64,000 nucleotides of DNA, taken from the NCBI RefSeq assembly GCF_902859625.1, contig NZ_CADIJX010000006.1:248001-312000 (forward strand), written 5' to 3'. Each line of letters begins with the position of its first letter. Within the stretch, counting starts at the first letter, position 1. Positions 61,426-64,000 of the stretch are shown piece after piece. The notes under the pieces were generated by a model. The model ran no database searches. It saw only the letters and a list, made by a program, of their open reading frames with translations, and was not told the DNA's origin. Both the position numbers and the translations under genes were made by a program. Source of the DNA: Achromobacter pestifer. GTDB lineage: Bacteria; Pseudomonadota; Gammaproteobacteria; Burkholderiales; Burkholderiaceae_B.

Positions 61426-63711
61426 ATGGGTCCGTATCGGAAATTATGGTTCACCTTGATCGCCGTGGTGGCGATCACTTTCGCACTGCTGGGTTTCTAC
61501 GGCGGCGAGGTCTACCGGCAGGCGCCGCCGATTCCCGGGCAGGTCGTCACAACAGAGGGGACGCGCCTGTTCGGCCGCGACGACATCCTGGATGGCCAGA
61601 CGGCCTGGCAATCCGTCGGCGGCATGCAATTGGGCTCTGTCTGGGGACATGGCGCCTATCAGGCGCCGGACTGGACGGCCGATTGGCTGCATCGTGAACT
61701 GATGGCGTGGCTGGACCTGGCCGCGCAAGACGAGCATGGCCAGGCCTATGCGCAGTTGGCGGCCCCTGCCCAAGCCGCCCTGCGTGAAGCGCTCAAGGCC
61801 GAATACCGCGCCAACCGCAGTGATGCCGCGACCGACACGCTGACGGTCAGCCCGCGCCGCGCACGCGCCATTGAGCAGACGGCCGCGTACTACGACCAGT
61901 TGTTTTCCGATGCGCCCGCGCTGCATGCCAGCCGTGAGCACTTCGCGATGAAGGAAAACACCTTGCCTGATGCGTCACGGCGCACCCGGCTCACGCAGTT
62001 CTTTTTCTGGACGGCCTGGGCGGCGGCGACCGAACGCGAGGGCAAGTCGGTCACCTACACCAACAACTGGCCGCACGAACCGCTGATCGGCAACCAGCCC
62101 AGCGCCGAAAACGTGATGTGGTCCATCATCAGCGTCGTGGTGCTGCTGGCGGGCATCGGCTTCCTGGTTTGGGCCTGGGCCTTCTTGCGCGGCCAGGAAG
62201 AAGAGGCGCCGCCGGCGCCCGAGCGTGATCCGCTGACCACGTTTGCGTTGACGCCGTCGCAGCGGGCGCTGGGAAAGTACCTGTTCCTGGTCGTGGCGCT
62301 GTTTGGCTTTCAGGTGCTGCTGGGCGGGTTTACCGCGCACTACTCGGTTGAAGGGCAGAAGTTCTATGGCCTGGACGTGTCGCAGTGGTTTCCGTATTCG
62401 CTGGTACGCACGTGGCATATCCAGAGCGCGCTGTTCTGGATCGCCACCGGCTTTCTCGCGGCCGGTTTGTTCCTGGCCTCGCTGATCAATGGCGGACGCG
62501 ATCCGAAGTTTCAGAAGGTGGGGGTGGATATCCTGTTCTGGGCGCTGGTGCTGGTGGTGGTGGGGTCGTTCACCGGCAACTACCTGGCCATCGCGCAGAT
62601 CATGCCGCCCAACCTGAATTTCTGGCTGGGGCATCAAGGCTATGAATACGTGGATTTGGGCCGGCTGTGGCAGATCGGCAAGTTCGCCGGCATCTGCTTC
62701 TGGCTGGTGCTGATGCTGCGTGGCATCGTGCCCGCGTTGCGCACACCGGGCGGCGACAAGAACCTGTTGGCGTTGCTGACCGCATCCGTCGGCGCAATCG
62801 GCTTGTTCTATGGCGCGGGCTTTTTCTACGGCGAACGCACGCATCTGACCGTGATGGAGTATTGGCGCTGGTGGATCGTGCATCTGTGGGTGGAAGGCTT
62901 CTTTGAAGTGTTTGCCACCACGGCGCTGGCCTTCATCTTTTCAACCCTGGGGTTGGTGTCGCGCCGCATGGCCACCACGGCCAGCCTGGCCTCGGCATCG
63001 CTGTTCATGCTGGGCGGCATTCCGGGCACCTTCCATCATTTGTACTTTGCGGGGACGACCACGCCCGTGATGGCGGTCGGCGCCAGCTTCTCGGCGCTGG
63101 AAGTGGTGCCGTTGATCGTGCTGGGCTACGAAGCATGGGAAAACTGGCGCCTGAAGTCGCGCGCGCCATGGATGGCTGATCTGAAATGGCCGTTGATGTG
63201 TTTCGTGGCGGTGGCGTTCTGGAACATGCTGGGCGCGGGCGTCTTCGGGTTCATGATCAACCCGCCGATCTCGCTCTATTACATCCAGGGCTTGAATACC
63301 ACGCCGGTGCATGCGCATGCGGCGCTGTTCGGGGTCTACGGTTTCCTGGCGTTGGGCTTTACCTTGCTGGTGCTGCGCTACATCCGTCCGCAATACGCGC
63401 TTAGCCCCGGCCTGATGAAGCTGGCGTTCTGGGGCATGAACCTGGGCCTGGCGTTGATGATCTTCACCAGTTTGCTGCCGGTGGGGCTGATCCAGTTCCA
63501 TGCCAGCGTCAGCGAAGGGCTCTGGTATGCCCGCAGCGAAGCGTTCATGCAGCAGGATGTGCTGAAGACGTTGCGCTGGGGCCGGACCTTTGGCGACGTG
63601 GTGTTCCTGCTGGGCGCGCTGGCGATGGTGATGCAGGTCATTCTGGGGCTGTTGAGCGCCCGGCCCGCGCTGGTCGAACCGCGCTTGCAGACCAAGACGG
63701 CGCGCGGGTAG
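61426..63711 (+). CDS. norZ: Quinol-dependent nitric oxide reductase (qNor)
   Basis: 761-residue membrane enzyme reducing two NO to N2O with quinol electrons. The N-terminal extension (about 1-220, one helix plus a periplasmic domain) is the NorC-like segment fused in qNor and lacks a haem c site. About twelve helices follow, with RTWHIQSALFWIATGF, HLWVEGFFEVFATTALAF (the Glu motif of the NO site) and GTFHHLYFAGTTTPVM (His-His ligands). GGAGGG lies ten bases before the ATG. Transcribed from the sigma-54 promoter at 61364 with NorR sites upstream. The single-subunit form needs no norC. Confidence 0.95.
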   Translation: MGPYRKLWFTLIAVVAITFALLGFYGGEVYRQAPPIPGQVVTTEGTRLFGRDDILDGQTAWQSVGGMQLGSVWGHGAYQAPDWTADWLHRELMAWLDLAAQDEHGQAYAQLAAPAQAALREALKAEYRANRSDAATDTLTVSPRRARAIEQTAAYYDQLFSDAPALHASREHFAMKENTLPDASRRTRLTQFFFWTAWAAATEREGKSVTYTNNWPHEPLIGNQPSAENVMWSIISVVVLLAGIGFLVWAWAFLRGQEEEAPPAPERDPLTTFALTPSQRALGKYLFLVVALFGFQVLLGGFTAHYSVEGQKFYGLDVSQWFPYSLVRTWHIQSALFWIATGFLAAGLFLASLINGGRDPKFQKVGVDILFWALVLVVVGSFTGNYLAIAQIMPPNLNFWLGHQGYEYVDLGRLWQIGKFAGICFWLVLMLRGIVPALRTPGGDKNLLALLTASVGAIGLFYGAGFFYGERTHLTVMEYWRWWIVHLWVEGFFEVFATTALAFIFSTLGLVSRRMATTASLASASLFMLGGIPGTFHHLYFAGTTTPVMAVGASFSALEVVPLIVLGYEAWENWRLKSRAPWMADLKWPLMCFVAVAFWNMLGAGVFGFMINPPISLYYIQGLNTTPVHAHAALFGVYGFLALGFTLLVLRYIRPQYALSPGLMKLAFWGMNLGLALMIFTSLLPVGLIQFHASVSEGLWYARSEAFMQQDVLKTLRWGRTFGDVVFLLGALAMVMQVILGLLSARPALVEPRLQTKTARG

Positions 63712-63724
63712 GAAAAAGGCGCAA

Positions 63725-63763
63725 GCGTCCGGCTCTTTGCGCCAACGCAAAGAGGGCGGACGC
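63725..63763. terminator. Hairpin after NO reductase gene
   Basis: A 9-base perfect inner stem (CTCTTTGCG at 63733-63741, CGCAAAGAG at 63746-63754, loop CCAA) sits inside an outer GCGTCC/GGACGC pairing (63725-63730 with 63758-63763). It is 14 bases past the qNor stop. No T-run follows, so it is a probable terminator or attenuator of low certainty. Confidence 0.45.
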
Positions 63764-63827
63764 CTCGGCCGGTTCAATGGAGACTCGCTCGCACCGGTTG
63801 GATGCGGGCATTCTGGAGCACCGTCCC

Positions 63828-64000
63828 ATGCGTTTCCTGCGCTTGCTGCCGATCACTGTTCTATCCGTGTTGTTGACCGCTTGCGGGCCCGGGGATCGGG
63901 CCCGTCTTGCATTGCCGGAACTCACGCGGGTGGCGCCAGGCGAACTGCGCTATCTGCCGCCCGGCCAGACGCTGCGCAATGGCTATCCTGAGACGCCCGC
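63828..64000 (+). CDS. Lipoprotein, N-terminal fragment
   Basis: Only the first ~57 residues are in the window. ATG at 63828 with GGAG nine bases upstream opens a lipoprotein signal (RFLRLLPITVLSVLLTACGP; Cys near residue 19), then RVAPGELRYLPPGQTLRNGYPETP. Not far below the NO reductase gene on the same strand, so it may be functionally linked. The mature start is mildly reminiscent of formylglycine-generating-enzyme-like (NirV-type) proteins of denitrifiers, but too little is present to decide. Confidence 0.7.
   Translation, partial: MRFLRLLPITVLSVLLTACGPGDRARLALPELTRVAPGELRYLPPGQTLRNGYPETP

Noticed and set aside
1-64000. Mobile elements, tRNA or rRNA genes
   Set aside because: No transposase, integrase or long terminal inverted repeats were seen, and no tRNA- or rRNA-like stretch stood out on reading. 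A dedicated tRNA scan was not possible.

Overview
The window is 64 kb of compact, high-GC bacterial chromosome. Gene content and protein style (PgaABCD, a 17-gene aryl polyene operon, NsrR/Hmp, quinol NO reductase, many LysR, AraC, MFS and PepSY proteins) suggest a betaproteobacterium of the Alcaligenaceae, most likely Achromobacter or a close relative. This is inference from protein appearance, not from a marker gene. I see no rRNA, tRNA, CRISPR array, insertion sequence, integrase or phage gene. Only one gap without a gene exceeds 300 bases (15342-15897).

Layout. 1-9.0 kb is housekeeping and transport: the start of an Atm1-type ABC exporter, an aldo-keto reductase, a PepSY membrane protein with a small partner, a PP2A-like phosphatase, penicillin-binding protein 1A, and an AraC regulator divergent from a fosmidomycin-resistance-type MFS pump. 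9.0-17.1 kb is a biofilm island: pgaABCD (poly-N-acetylglucosamine synthesis and export) on the minus strand, divergent from a membrane diguanylate cyclase that could supply the c-di-GMP activating PgaCD. 17.1-22.3 kb holds an S9 peptidase, two small exported proteins, a thioesterase, dinB and a YqeY-like protein.

22.3-38.0 kb is the main feature: a complete aryl polyene (APE)/xanthomonadin-type pigment cluster. Seventeen tightly packed, mostly overlapping minus-strand genes run from a chain-length-factor-like protein (37208) to a ketosynthase (22348), and a phosphopantetheinyl transferase is divergent at the head. It encodes two ACPs, an acyl-activating ligase fused to a hotdog dehydratase, a second dehydratase, a ketoreductase, two full ketosynthases, a lipid-assembly set (glycosyltransferase and two acyltransferases), a thioesterase, and an export set (LolA-like protein, MMPL transporter, DUF3261-type lipoprotein). 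A flavoprotein carrying the WxWxIP halogenase fingerprint raises the possibility of a halogenated product.

38.0-39.8 kb is a nitric-oxide detoxification module: a near-perfect NsrR palindrome, flavohaemoglobin hmp and nsrR. 39.9-52.5 kb is accessory metabolism and regulation: D-amino-acid dehydrogenase, EamA transporter, proline dehydrogenase, AraC, flavin reductase, three LysR regulators, GST, a PNPOx-like protein, two MFS pumps and an HxlR regulator with paired operators. 52.6-55.4 kb is an SsuABC/TauABC-like importer with a DsrE-like partner. 55.6-61.2 kb is fatty-acid/acyl-CoA metabolism (acyl-CoA dehydrogenase, acyl-CoA synthetase, Crp/Fnr regulator) followed by a racemase and a MarR regulator. 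61.2-64.0 kb carries quinol NO reductase behind three NorR-type sites and a textbook sigma-54 promoter, then the start of a lipoprotein gene. The window therefore has two separately controlled NO defences: NsrR-hmp and NorR/sigma54-qNor.
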